Shown one piece after another: positions 35,201-48,272 of a stretch of DNA of 64,000 bases. The stretch lies in the NCBI GenBank assembly GCA_024114885.1, contig CP099418.1, forward strand, positions 5,704,001 through 5,768,000, in the 5' to 3' direction. A program made the position numbers and the translations under genes. The stretch comes from Septoria linicola (taxonomy: Eukaryota > Ascomycota > Dothideomycetes > Mycosphaerellales > Mycosphaerellaceae). The notes below the pieces were generated by a model. It did not search any database and was not told the DNA's origin. It saw only the letters and a list, made by a program, of their open reading frames with translations. Every line of letters begins with the position of its first letter. Position 1 is the stretch's first letter.

Positions 35201-38200
35201 TAGAGAAGGCTCTCTTTTCGTTAGGTCTATAGATATTAAAGCGTTCTACGCCTACTATATATATTCTATAATCCTTACTCTAGCTCGTCGCTTATCTATT
35301 ATTTACTCTAGGTAATACTATTATATAGGAGTAGATTTCTTACTAGAGCTCTAAATTAGTTTTAACGTTATATTTTATCTCGCTACGAGTAATCTCCTCT
35401 CGTATATCTATACCTATACCTATAATTATATCTCTCTTAGCTCTTATTATATAGAAATATATAGACGTCCTATCCTACTTCTATAAAATAAGTATTCTAC
35501 TATATAAAAGCCTTAACTAGTTATAAACTATACCTCCTACTATATTCCTAGATCTCTTTTATACCTCCTAATCTACTCTAGCTTCTATCGTACTATACGC
35601 TCCTACTCTTTAAGAGGATTATTATTCCTAGCTAAGTATATTATCGCGTCTCGACTACTCGCTCTACTACTATCTATCGCTACTATACCTCCTAAGTTCT
35701 CCTCTCTATATTATCTATCCTATACGTTTATAGACTTTATTACCTATAACGCGTCTCTCTATATACTTATCTATAAAAAGTATTATCGTGCTATCTCTCT
35801 CTAATAGCTAGACTCTTACCTCGAGAAGACTTATAAGATACTATAAACTACTAGACAAGCTCTCTATAACTAGATCTAGATAGTTACTCTATTAGTATAG
35901 ACTCTCTAAGACCTCTCCTAATCTAAATATTCTAGACGACTAAACCTATACCTCGTACTAACGTTTAAAGAATACTTCTATCGGCTCTATCTATTATATA
36001 TAGATAATTAAAAGTATATAAAGAAATATACTAACGTCGTATACGACTATACTAGTAGCTATAGTAAAGATAGTATACTATAAAAGTATATTAGTCTAGA
36101 TCTAGACGCGACCTAGACTAAGAGCGTCTATCTCTAGAATTTCTTTATAAAGTCGAGGACCGGCCTCTTATAGCTATCCTACTATCTAGTCGATCGCTTA
36201 ACCGACGTAGGAGTCGACCTAGCTAGTAGTAGTTAACCGACGCTATTATAGTTTCTAGTACTATAGAAGAGTATCGATACTATATAGGTAGACTATACTA
36301 CTCTCTAGTAGAGGCTCGCTACCTATTACTAGAATCTACCTATCTAGAGACTAACCTATTACTTAATACTCGATCGCTAGCTCTATTATACTAGCTAGCT
36401 AAAATACCTTACTAGGCTCGATACTATCTAACTATAGTAGTCTCTCTAATACTCCTCTAAGTACGTAATCGTATACGATAGTAGAGAACGCGCGCTCGTA
36501 GTAATCGCCTAACTTCTCCTTAGTCTTATTACGTAAGCGCTCGACTACGTAGCTAATAATATTATTAGCTAGCTCGTCTTAGAAGTACTTAATAAAGCCG
36601 ACTTTAGTAGACGAGACGATAGCTACTCGTTCTACGCTAACTATCGTTACTAGACTATCTATAAATACGCTATAGTTATTTAGAAACTATTTTATACTAT
36701 CGCTTATACGTTCTAGTAGCCTACTAACTAACGACCCTTATACGAACTACTAGTCGCTTCTCGTTAGACTCTCGAACGCTTAATTATAGTCGTAGAAGAT
36801 AGATTCGAGAGCTCTAGGCTAGATAGTAGGCCTATACGAGACGAAATTACCTAGTAGGATATAGTCGGGTTCTTCCTTAGTCTCTTCGAATAGGAGCTAG
36901 GCGACTACTCCTACGTTAGCTCTCTCTTAAATAGACTCGCTATTCTAGAGTTAGATATAAAAGACCTCTCTTACGTTAGCTCTCTTATATTTACTCCTTA
37001 CCTTGCTACTATTATCGCTATTACTAAATACTTCTTACTACTCGATACCTAGAGGCTCTACTATATTACTATCGTAGCTATCGATCCTACTACTACTCCT
37101 AAGAAGCTAGAGTCTATTATATTCTACCTATAATAGTATATATAGAAGAATTTCTATACGAACGTCCTAGATAAATATAGCTACGAATAGCGTCTCTTTA
37201 CGCGTATCGTCTCTATATTAAACTATAGTCGTAAGATCTAGAACGAAACCTATATACTACTACGTATCGCCTAGAGCCTTAATAGTTAATCTCTATCGCT
37301 CGATAGTAATCGCTTCGATATCGGTACCTTATAGATCGTTTCTAGCTAGCTAATAGAGGAGTATAAGACTCTCCTATACTACCTAATATACGCGACTAAA
37401 GCTAAACTCTCTTCTCTCTATATAATAGACCTCTACGACGAATTAAAGAATACTACTCTAGAGTTTAGCTATATCTATACTATAGCGAACGAAGCGTAGT
37501 TATAAGAGGAAGCTACTACTATATTTATCTTCTAACGCGTCGTATATAATCCTAAGGTAGCGTAAACTCTTCTTAGTAGCCTAGAAGAGTTAGATAAGAT
37601 CTACTACTAGCTAGCCGTCGTCGAATACTATCGTCTCTATACTATCTTTAAAGAAAAGCTCTTAGTAGTATACTATCTCCTTACTAGAAGACTAGTATAG
37701 AGGCTAGAACTCTTTAGTCTTATATATAAAAACACTACTATAGTACTCTATAATATATATATCGACTAGGGCTACGTACTACTATTTACTTAGTATTCTA
37801 AGATCCTCGTAGGCTACGCTATTAGACGATATCTATCTATAGAGCTTGGTCGTATCTTTATACTATAATAGAACTACGTCTAGCTCTTTATTTACCTACT
37901 CGTATAGATATATAAGAAAGATTATATCCTAGGCCCGTTTATATAGTAGCTCGTATCTAACTTCTAGCTTAGTCGACTCGCTTACTAGACGACTACTTTC
38001 TTTAATCGATCTTCTAAAGAGATAGATTCTATCTTAGACGATAAAGACGAAGAGTAGAACGAGAATAAGAGAGGTAGGAGGAAAGAGCTAGAACTCGTCG
38101 TAGCTTCGTACCTACTCTCGATCGTAGTACTAGAGTATACTCTTAAGTATAGATAGTTCTCTTAACTCGACTCTTCTCTTCGTATATAGAAGAAAGTCGT

Positions 38201-38491
38201 CTATTAGACGAACGTCGATAGTTTCTTCGATACTAACTAGCTACGCCTAGAAATATATCGCTATCTCCTATTCTCGTTCTCGTATAGCCTAGTATAGTAG
38301 TAGTAGCTCTACGCTACCCTCTATACTCTCTTTATAAATATATCTAACGTCTACGAGATATTTCCCGACTTAGCTACCTCTCTATAGCGTAAAGATACTA
38401 TACTCTAATCTAGATATACTATTAGTATAGTAGAGAATAACTATAGTATAGATAATATCTCTTTCTTAATTAGGTCTTATACTGATTAGAA
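32217..38491 (+). pseudogene. Large unidentified coding region, segment 3
   Basis: Plus-strand remnant. The clearest frame is about 37150-38500, where only TAG/TAA interrupt it and it continues without a break into 38492. It includes R-N/Y-N-I-Y-I-D-Q-G and Y-L-S-I-E-L-G-R-I-F-I-L, a pattern I associate with large repeated fungal ORFs of the telomere-linked helicase type, but I found no Walker or helicase motif, so that link is weak. The part 32217-36000 is Ser/Thr/Tyr/Arg-rich and only loosely coding. The length suggests more than one gene. Confidence 0.45.
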
Positions 38492-38529
38492 TCTAGAGGA
38501 TGTCTTTAGGTTTAGGCTTAGACATTCCT

Positions 38530-39265
38530 ACGTACTTCTTATTAAGAAATATATATCTCTATACTCTACGTAAATAGAGCTCTTAAACGTACTCTTCTAT
38601 TTATCTCTACGACGTAGTATTATTATATAACTACGTCGCGTAGTCGGTAGCTTTTAGCGTCGTAATTAGGTCCAAGTATAATAAAGGGTCGATTACGCTC
38701 TAGAATAATATAGTAACGTCGTGTACTAGATACTTTTTATTAAGAAATATATATCTCTATACTCTACGTATATAGAGCTCTTAAACGTACTCTTCTATTT
38801 GTCTCTACGACGTAGTATTGTTATATAACTACGTCGCGTAGTCGGTAGCTTTTAGCGTCGTAATTAGGTCTAAGTATAATAAAGGGTCGATTACGCTCTA
38901 GAACAATATAGTAACGTCGTATACTAGATACTTTTTATTAAGAAATATATATCTCTATACTCTACGTATATAGAGCTCTTAAACGCACTCTTCTATTTAT
39001 CTCTACGACGTAGTATTATTATATAACTACGTCGCGTAGTCGGTAGCTTTTAGCGTCGTAATTAGGTCCAAGTATAATAAAGGGTCGATTACGCTCTAGA
39101 ACAATATAGTAACGTCGTATACTAGATACTTTTTATTAAGAAATATATATCTCTATACTCTACGTATATAGAGCTCTTAAACGTACTCTTCTATTTGTCT
39201 CTACGACGTAGTACTATTATATAACTACGTCGCGTAGTCGGTAGCTTTTAGCGTCGTAATCGAGT
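38530..39265 (+). repeat. 198-bp in-frame tandem repeat, about 4 units
   Basis: TTATTAAG recurs at 38539, 38737, 38935 and 39133, exactly 198 bp apart. This is one unit more than in the duplicate at 1655-2215. Confidence 0.92.
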
Positions 39266-39412
39266 CTAAGTATAATAAAGGGTCTAGGTATAATAAAGGG
39301 CCTAGCTATAATAAATAGCCTAGCTATAATAAAGCGCTTAGCTATAATAAGGAAGCCGGCTATAATAAAGGGTCTAGCTATAATAAAGGGCCTAGCTATA
39401 ATAAAGAGGCTC
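39255..39412 (+). repeat. 18-bp tandem repeat (6 codons, Gln-rich)
   Basis: About eight units of the CTAGCTATAATAAAGGGC type directly after the 198-bp array, with a strict 18-bp period and in frame. Confidence 0.88.
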
Positions 39413-39463
39413 TAACTCGTAAGAGCCTTTATTTAGAAGACGACCTCTAGTAGATTAGAAGAA

Positions 39464-39541
39464 GTAGAATACTTAGCTAGCTAGTAATTAAAACTCCTAC
39501 TAGCTAGTAGAGTATTCTATATTCTTCTTAGTACTATAAGT
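39464..39541 (+). repeat. ACTAGCTAGTA palindromic element (ILE-2-like)
   Basis: Same hairpin as 2391-2450 at the homologous position: GTAGAATACT ... two ACTAGCTAGTA-type cores ... AGTATTCTAT, ending TTCTTCTTAG. Confidence 0.55.
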
Positions 39542-42500
39542 AGCTACCCTATATACTTTAATTAGCCTCTAATACTACCTATACGCCTCCTATAGTAATA
39601 GTAAAATTCTCTTAAATCTAGCTATATCGCTACCTATATTTTCTTTTAGAAAGTTAAGGTCGTATCCTAACTACTGTCTTCGAGATATAATATTATTCTA
39701 ATATACCTCTAAAACGCGGTCGTCTATTATCTTCTAACGTCGTAGCTAAAGTAGTATATATACGTCGAGAGCGCGACTAGGAACGATAGCGATAGTTACG
39801 TTTATAGCGTACTATATAGAATAGTACTTTAGCCGTAACTACCTATTAGTAATAATAAGGTAATCTTGTTATCTACTATCTTAATATAATCGTAGAGTAA
39901 CTAACTCCTACTCCGCTATCTCTCCGACTCTACGTTCTAGATATTCTACTTCCTAACGATCTTAATAATATATAGTTTTTAGAAGACGCCCTTCCTATCG
40001 ACGACTATAATAATCTCTACGATAGTAAAATATCTAATAAATATAGAGTAGATCTTTAGTCTAACTTACTAGAAGTACTAGACCTACCTATAGTAGACTC
40101 TTCTCTAAGAGATATCGAAGAACCCTCGTATAGTCCGATTTCTATATCTAGTAGGGCTAGTAGTATACTACTAACTCGAGACTCTACTAATATATCTTCC
40201 TCTATAGACTCCTTATAGGTTCGAATAGCCGAGTTCGATAATACTATCGTAAGCTCTAGCGTCGTAAGCCCTAGCGACTAGTTACTAGAGAGTAGTAAAG
40301 CTATATATTATACCTATTCTATTAGTATACTAGATAGAGAGAATAAACTAGAAGACGAAAATATAGGAGACTATATCGACGACTAGGACTACGCTAATAA
40401 ATAGAATCGTACCGACGACTATAACCGTATCGACGACTAGAATCGTACCGACGACTAGGACCGCGCTAACGACTAGGACTACGCTAATAACTAGAATCCT
40501 ACTAATAACTAGGACTAGCCTAATAGCCTAGGTCGCCTCGACGACTAAGATACGACCTACTAACCTAACGACGAAGCTAGAAACTATAATCGGTTAGGTA
40601 GCGATAATAGTAAGAGTAGCGAAGTTAATAACGATAGCGATAGTAGTAACGTATTATAAGACCTATATAAGTATATAGCTAAGAAGCTATATTAGTAGTT
40701 ATAAGGCGGATTTTATAGATATATATTAGACGATTATAAAATAGAGCGCCTTCGATATTTAGAGAAAGTAGGCGATATAGACTATTACTCGCTATTAGAA
40801 GCCTTTAGAAGCGCCCTATTCCCTTCTCTACTTAGAATACTAACGCGAATTATAGCTAACTACCTTCTACGTTATAACGCGCCTCGATAGGAGGAAATGT
40901 TTTATAGTATATCCTTATAGCTAAATAGAACAAGACCTCCTCTAAAGTATATATACCTCTATAAAGAGTAGACCCTAGCTACTAAAGCTAATATCGCTTT
41001 CGATATCGATAGTTTCTTAGGATTTACGTTATATCTTAGTTTTATACGCTAGGGTATTCGCTACTAGCCTATACTACTTTCAAAGTAGAATATTAGTATA
41101 GACCTTTATATCTATACCGATTATTATACCGAGGATCAAGAAGCGGAATAACTATAATCGTAGTTAAATCTACTCTAGGATATTCTCTACTTCTATCTTA
41201 GAAGGATTAAAAGAACGATAGAGATATTAGTTTTTATCCTCTTTCTATATATACCTACTACTACTAGGAAATTCATCTCGCTTACTAAAGAATAATATAC
41301 TCGCTAGCTAGATAGGATCTTCTACTCTACTATCTATATATTCTATAATACCTATTATACTTAATATCTTCCTACTACGTATCGATATACCTATATTAAT
41401 AGTAAGATATATTAGATCGAGGATCGCTTAGTTAGAGGAGTAGGATATAAAATATAGAGAGCGATTACCTATTATCTATACCTAGAATATCTTAGCGAGG
41501 TATAGAGTAAGATTCTTAAAATTATTAAGAAGGAAGCTAGACTTTACGACTTCTAAGAGCCTTAACTATTCTTTTTAGCTAAAGGGACGAAATTATAATT
41601 TAAGACAAGTCTTATATATCCTACGTTACTCTATACGATAGAGAACTTTAGAACGTATCTAGAGCGGGTTCTTAATTTTAACGTTATCTAACGCGAACGC
41701 CTATTTATTAATATTAGTAAAGAGATTTATGCCTAATCCTACTAATTACTAGCTAATAACCGAGATCCTCACGACGAGTAAGTATATGTCTATATATAGA
41801 AACGATACTATCTTAAGAAGTATCTCGAGTAGATATATAATAGAGAGCTACCTCGGAGTAGATAGACATTCTACGAGTAGAATCTACTTTATAAGGCCTA
41901 TAATCTTACGAGCCTTACTCTACGACGATCGAAACTCTTTAAAGGCGGACTTATCTACTCTTAGTTCTATAGTTCTATAAAGAAGGTTACTAATTCTTCG
42001 AAACTATATCTTTTCTCTAATAACAGATTAGAGGAACTTATATTCGACTCGGTAATTCTTAAAGCTACTTAGAGCTAGGCTAAAGGCTACTACCGAGACG
42101 TATATATAATTAAATAGTTATACCTATATAGTAAGCGCCGAGCCTACGTAGTACTTATAGACTCTCGTAGAAAATCATTTAGACTACGCGAGGAACACCG
42201 TATTAGTTAGTTAATATACTATTCGTTATAAACCTAGCTTACTAAAGAAGACTACGTAGAACTCGAGCTAATACTTAATAACTACCTATCGTATATATAG
42301 CCGATCGGGACCGAAGAGTACTTATATTTTATATAGTAGAACTTAAACAAGTTTACTACTAGGTTCGAGGTCGTCTATACTCGCTATAGAACAGGTATTA
42401 TTATATAGGAGTAAACTAAAATAATAGCTATATTCCTCTACTATCTTCGATTCGCGGTTAGAGGAATAGAACTCTACTATAAATTAGCTCTCTAGTAGAG

Positions 42501-43397
42501 CTACTACGAACGTATAATAGAGACTAGAGATATAAAGAAGTAGATCGGACTTAGCTTTAGTAATACCCTACGCAAGTATAGGTACGCTTAGATAGAGCCT
42601 CGGTTCGACTAGATAGAACTCTAATTTTATACTAATATTATAGACTATATTCTTTTTAGTAATAGCGTCCTTCGTTATTAATACCTTTAATATAGTAGTA
42701 AAGTTAACGCCTTCTTCGATCTTATAAGGCGTATAGATCTTGCCTATTAATAGCTTAGTAAATACTCTAAATACTAGCGTGTTCGTAGTTAAATTATCCT
42801 TTAGCTAGTCTACCTAGTATTCGAGTAGTTCCGTAAGGATATCCTCGAAGTAGTTAAACACGAGATTAAACCTAGAATACGATAAACTACTCTAGAGAGC
42901 GAGCTTAGCTAGTCTATAGAATACTTCAAGGAGATTATAAACGATAAAATCTACCTTATTATAGGAAACTATAGCGACTTCAAGCTTATATAGTCTCTAG
43001 TTAGCTTCCTATTCGACTTTAATAATAGTATTCGTCGTAAGTATTAGAAAGTAAAGCTATATCGAGTTCTATATTAAAGGATATATACTAGTATATCGAT
43101 ACTCGATAATAGTACTACTCTTAGGTATAAGTTTTAGTAACGTTTAAAAGGCTACCTATTAGACTACTACTAGATCTTACCTTATCCTACGTATAAGGTT
43201 TTAACTTAAACTATAAAGTAGGGTTAGCGAATATAGTATTTAGTCGTCTACTAAGAGATATAGAGTACGCCGATATAGATATAGGGCTAGAAGAACTAGT
43301 AACCTAGTTAGCCTCTATTACGCCTAGAGTTTATAGACTAGTTAAGAGAAGAATAGGAAGGATAGCTACGTCTACGTAGGCCTCTAGGTAGAGAAGA

Positions 43398-43482
43398 GTA
43401 AGTTAAAACTACTTGTCGAGGAATACCTTACTAGCTAGTAATTAGAATATAGACTTACTAGATACTTAGTATATACTTCTAG
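43398..43482 (+). other. Candidate ILE-2 intron near end of large coding region
   Basis: Starts GTAAGT, contains a TACTAGCTAGTAATTA core and ends in CTTCTAG, resembling the SNF2 introns. The branch site is unclear and exon frame across it was not confirmed. Confidence 0.4.
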
Positions 43483-44319
43483 AAGAACGTACTTTTAGAG
43501 AAAGGTACTATTATAGGAATATATTACTAGAGGTACGTACCTTCGAAGAAATATACTACTAGCTAGTAATTAAAGACAACTAGAGCTAGTAAATATTTTA
43601 ATACCTTAGGTATTATAAGCTTATATAATAATACCTAAGGTATCCCTACGTACGTATAAGAAGTAGAATTCTAGTTACTTCTAATAAGCTAAGCCTAATC
43701 CGGCTATTACGATCGATAGTTAAGGCTTAATAAAAGCTTATTTCTAATATATAAATCCGGATATAAGACGTATATTCCTCTACTACTACCGAATTTAGTA
43801 GTAATAAAGAGATTTCCTATCTTACTTATAGATTCCTTTACTTTCCTTTACTTACGCGTAATATCGCTAGCTTATTTATCGCGTATATATAGGTATATAT
43901 ACTATAAACGTCGCTTTATTTACGCTAGCTTCCGACAATATTTAATAATCTATCTTCCTCTCTCTTCTTCTTCTTCTTCTTACCTCTAATATCTACCTCT
44001 ACTTCTACTCCTCTCTCTATCGCGTTACTAGCTAGTAATTTATTTCTCTATTTATTCGCTAGCTATATTCGTACCTCCTCTAAGTATATTACTATCTAGT
44101 AAGTTATTAACCGAGTTTACGAGGTCTATCTTACTCTATAAAAAAAAATAAGGTCTAAAAATAATTAGCTAAGAGTACGCTAAAAAAACTATAGTAACGT
44201 GACCTGATACCCTTAGTATATATAGATTCTTCACTCCTATTTATAAACAAATCGTCCTTCTATACTACTACCCTTTATAACGTAAATCGTTACCTTTATA
44301 ATATAAATATCTCTCGACG
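43483..44319. other. Intergenic region before the Helitron helicase
   Basis: No coding frame recognised. It holds a second ACTAGCTAGTA motif (43561), a strong hairpin (43601-43643) and a pyrimidine-rich tract with CTTCTTCTTCTT near 43960-44020, of the kind seen in fungal promoters and 5' leaders. An A-run lies at 44142-44150. The 5' end of the Helitron, if it is a mobile element, should be here, but I could not place a TC terminus. Confidence 0.45.
43601..43643. repeat. Perfect 16-bp inverted repeat (hairpin)
   Basis: ATACCTTAGGTATTAT, an 11-nt spacer, then its exact complement ATAATACCTAAGGTAT. Each arm contains the smaller palindrome ACCTTAGGT. Confidence 0.85.
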
Positions 44320-45214
44320 TATTACTATAGACTCCGTTTCCGATACTACTAAGCTTTATAGCGATTACTATACTATTAAACTACTTTACGTATTCGTCTA
44401 AGGCAAGCGCAATTTCTAGACCTACGATCGTTGTCGTAAGTTAGACTAGTTAAAGAGAAAGAAAGTAAAGTAGAGCTATAGTACGCGTACTTAGGAGGCG
44501 TTAATTAACCTAAGTAGCGACGATATTAAAGAAACCTTCTATCTCTCTACTACGAGAGATACTATCGAGCGTGCCGAATAGCGCGAAGTATACTCTTTCC
44601 GTTATAGATAGTAATTTATACTTTATAATAGAAATTATAGCCTACTTATAAGTTCGTAGGATACTGTAGCTACTCGTACGTAGAGATACGCCGATATTAC
44701 CTACTAGCGAGAAGCTAATCTAGTCCTAATCGTCCTAGTACCTATCCGTCCTACCTATAATCGTAACCCTATAGTCGAAGATAAAGAAGATATAGTAGAA
44801 GAGGCGGATTAGTAGCCTACGTCCTTAAGGCGCGATCTCTTCGACGATACGTATATACTATAAGAGACTTACTCTAAGGGTAGCGACCTCTCGTAACCTA
44901 CTATAAGCGAGAAGGATTAGTAGCGAGTTTAATAGTAGATATATAAATTAGACCGCTCGTAGATATAGTATTACTAGCGTTATAAAGAGCTATAGTTTAA
45001 TATTAAGTTAGACTCCGAGAGCGTCTACTAGCGCTACCTCTTATACGATAAGTTTGTCGTTACTCTATCCGTAGATATACCCTACGCTATATCTTATTAG
45101 AATAATATAGACCTAGGTAATATAGCGGATTTACTACTACTTACGGCGATAGAGTAGATACTTATTACCCTAGTATATATTAGTATATATATAGTTTATA
45201 TAAAGGGTACTTAG

Positions 45215-45295
45215 GTAAGTCTCCCTTCTCTATATCTGTTATATAGTAGAGTCTACTCTTTATAACAGAAATCGCTTTAGGACTAATCTTTCTAG
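45215..45295 (+). other. Introner-like intron, family 1
   Basis: GTAAGT donor, CTGTTATATAG / CTTTATAACAGAAAT arms, then GACTAATCTTTCTAG as branch and acceptor. 81 bp. Confidence 0.8.
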
Positions 45296-45484
45296 TAGCG
45301 CTATAAAGGATATATTATAACCTTTCTTTAGCGAGTCCCTAACGTCGTAAAACGTCTACTACGGTTACTAGCGTAGTACGATATAGTCCTTATCTAGCTA
45401 GTATAGGAAGTAGTCGATCCTCGCTATAAGCGTATAATAGTATAATTCTACTAGTAGTTTATAGTACGTAGGTATATTATCTAG

Positions 45485-45544
45485 GTATTTCTATTATAAA
45501 GCGTTATCTCTATACTATAAAGGAAATTAGCTAATACTATATAG
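45485..45544 (+). other. Introner-like intron, family 1
   Basis: GTATTT donor, arms TTTCTATTATAAAG and CTATAAAGGAAAT, then GCTAATACTATATAG. 60 bp. The upstream frame ends on a full codon and the downstream exon is open in phase 0, so removal keeps the frame. Confidence 0.82.
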
Positions 45545-45797
45545 ACTTAGCTAAACTATCTTATAATTAACTACCTAGGCTTTCGAGATATTACTATCGA
45601 TAAAGCGCTCCTTACCTAGCTTCTATAGAACGATTCGGTCCTCGAAGAGATCTAGACGGTACTATACTAAGATACTAGCGCCGTAGTCGCTCTAAACGAG
45701 TAACAAGAATAGAAAGCGGGTAATAAAGGTAATATCGATATAAGCGTAGTACCTAATATATATCCTAAGCGTATAGAAGCTATAGACTTTCGATAAG

Positions 45798-45862
45798 GTG
45801 CTCCTTTCTATTATAAAGTAGTAAGTCTACTTTGTAAATAAAATACTAACCTTAAACTCTAG
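45798..45862 (+). other. Introner-like intron, family 1
   Basis: GTGCTC donor, arm TTTCTATTATAAAG, weaker right arm CTTTGTAAATAAAAT, branch TACTAAC and acceptor CTCTAG. 65 bp. Confidence 0.7.
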
Positions 45863-46691
45863 TACTTAATCCTAATCCTAACGCGTTCGTTCCTATAATC
45901 GATTAGCTACGTCTCGATATACTCTGCTATTTATAGTAAGGCTAGTACTAGAAGATCTTCTCTCTCGCGTTCTCTACGCTATTCCTCTATAGTCTCGCCG
46001 ACTATAATCTTCTATAGCGTAATAGCGTCAAGTTTCTCGTATAGGTCTAGTATCTAATACGATATTACGATAGTAGATTCGCTCGCTATAAGCGTTTCTA
46101 CTATACTATATTTAATCTATAGATACGTAACTTAAGTAGTAGCTAGGCACGATAGGTACTTAACTATAATAATAATAGTAGGTCTACTACCCTTAGTATT
46201 AACGAACTTAGACAAGTATTATAAGACGATTCGCTATAGGCCTAGGCTCTAATTAATCACGTTATTAGGTACACGTCTAATATAAAAGGAGTCTAACTAT
46301 ACTAGTATCGCTACTACTATAAGCTTCTTAGTATAGTCTACGCTCTTAGTAAGCCTATATTATTCTTTATATTTAGCGCTATAGATATATAATAGGATAG
46401 CCTTTAGCGACATATACCGAACTACTAGTAGTAGCGATATAGTACCGATAAGAAGCGCTACTAGATTAACTATAAGAACCTACGTAGCTACCTATATATC
46501 GCTATATAGTACTTCTACGAGCGATTTACTTCTTTCTTCTATACTATACTAGTACCTAAGTTCGGTATTAAAGACTTCTAGTTCCGTTACGAGTTTTAAG
46601 GCCGTAGTAGTATCTATGTCTATAGCTTCGCGTAGTATAATCGAGATACCGTCTCTAAGGTATATAGTAATCTTATAAATAAAGAGGCTTA

Positions 46692-46755
46692 GTATATTTG
46701 TATTATAAATAGAGCTTTACGCTTTATAACTAAAATCCGCTAAGCTACTAAATAG
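46692..46755 (+). other. Introner-like intron, family 1
   Basis: GTATAT donor, arms TTTGTATTATAAAT and CTTTATAACTAAAAT, then GCTAAGCTACTAAATAG. 64 bp. Confidence 0.72.
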
Positions 46756-47263
46756 TAATATATTTATAGATCTTTAGAGTAGGTACGTCTTTATAGTTAA
46801 TCTAGAAGCCGACTATTAACGCGCTAGGTAGCGTACGCGTAGAACCTATAATATATAGACAGATAAGCTTCGTAATACCCTTAGTAACCTCTCTAATATA
46901 GTTAATCGTATCTAATAGTATATCTATACGGACGCCTATTATTAGGCTTATAAGAAGGGAGCTCCTCTAGATATACCTAAGTCCTATCGATTCTATTTCC
47001 TCCGTAATACTAGTCCTACGCGTATAGACAAGAGTCGTAACCTAAACTACTTTAGCTTCTATACTACTTCTAACGATAGTATAATAAACCTATATAATCC
47101 TACTATCGCTCTCGCTTAGCGCGTAAATACCGATATCTCTCTCTATACTATAGTCTACGCTATCCTAAACTACGTCGCTAAGTATACTACTAAGGACGAG
47201 CTAAGTACTAGATTATATTAAGAGATCGCTCTTTAGTTAGCTCCGTACTTAACTAAGGGTAAT

Positions 47264-47328
47264 ATAAGTCTACTATTTCTATTACTAATAGAGGAGCCTA
47301 TATTATAACTAAAATCGCTAACCCTTAG
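47264..47328 (+). other. Introner-like intron, family 1, donor hit by RIP
   Basis: The donor now reads AAT/ATAAGT. A TG to TA change of AAT/GTAAGT explains it and is the boundary that joins the exons in frame. The right arm TATTATAACTAAAATCG and branch/acceptor GCTAACCCTTAG are intact. A nearby GT at 47259 would not keep the frame. Confidence 0.7.
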
Positions 47329-47630
47329 TAGCCTACTCTATCGTTCGCTACTAAGTTAATAAACTATATAATCGTAGAACGAGATTAGTCCGCGTAGGAA
47401 GTCTCTTATATCCTATTTAGTATTCTCTTCTACTAAAGTAGCTAGGAGGATATTAGTTTCGACTATCGCCTAGAGAGAGAGATTAGGACTATCCTTTAAT
47501 TAGACGAAGACGGTAATAAAACTATAAGATCCGTCTTAGAAAAGTATATATCTCGCTCGTTAGAGTTTACTAATACGCTACTATTTAAGTTCCTAATACT
47601 CTTTAAGTACTCGCCTCGAAAGGTTATATA

Positions 47631-47693
47631 GTATATATTTCCGTTATAATACGTAAGTTACTATTTATAACAGAAATCGCTAATAGCTCGTAG
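47631..47693 (+). other. Introner-like intron, family 1
   Basis: GTATAT donor (alternative GTTATA at 47623), arms TTTCCGTTATAAT and TTTATAACAGAAAT, then GCTAATAGCTCGTAG. Confidence 0.72.
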
Positions 47694-48272
47694 CCTAAGA
47701 CCTTACGTAAAACTACGTATTATATCGTATCTACCTCGCTATAAGGTAGACTCTTAGAGTAAGGACTACGAGGTATTCTACTATACGAAGATCGTCTTCT
47801 ATTATCCCTTTCGTTAGTATCCGACGTTACTATATAGATATTATACGATATAGGCTTCTGCCTACGCTAAGTATATAATAAACTATAAGAATCGCTATAA
47901 CTTTAACTATATAGACGTCTACGTACCTACTACTTAAGTAGACAACTTCGACGAGTTCGGCTTTCTTTTATAGTAAGAGGAAGATATATTTAAAGACGTA
48001 ATAGTACGGTTAGCTATAGAGACTATATATCGTAACCTAGTAGTACGATTCGAGAATCCTAATAACCTTAGTAAGTAGATAGAGGACTAGTAATATAACT
48101 AGATATTCTATATAGACAAATATAATAAACGTATATAAGGCTTGAATATCTACGACGAATACGAATAGTAGAAGTACGCTAAGCGATAATATCCCTAAGT
48201 ATCGTATATACGCTAGTACTCGTAGAGGGTAGTTAATCTTTTAGTAGAAGAGTAGCGTATAATCTACTAGTA

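Larger units (their letters stand above)
38492..43397 (+). pseudogene. Large unidentified coding region, segment 4 (full-length copy of the duplicated part)
   Basis: Homologous to 1616-10859 up to 41634, then unique. Order: four 198-bp coding repeats, 18-bp Gln-rich repeats, an ILE-2-like palindrome, an acidic Asp/Asn repeat tract (about 40370-40520), then a long single frame to about 43390. That frame includes a block reading L-I-D-S-R-R-K-S-F-R-L-R-E-E-H-R-I-S at about 42150-42210, which looks like a conserved core, and T-R-F-E-V-V-Y. The protein is large and hydrophilic and the family is not identified. Read-through stops are TAG/TAA throughout. Confidence 0.65.

Noticed and set aside
32217..38491. 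Telomere-linked RecQ helicase gene
   Set aside because: Some sequence patterns recall that kind of ORF, but no Walker A, DEAH or other helicase motif was found, so only an unnamed coding region is reported.
1616..38492. Repeat boundaries at 1616 and 38492 as ends of a transposon
   Set aside because: In the longer copy the coding frame passes through 38492 unbroken, so the boundary is a truncation of the first copy.
41786..41980. Open frame of 64 codons on the plus strand
   Set aside because: The long coding frame of the large unidentified protein runs through this interval in a different phase and continues on both sides.
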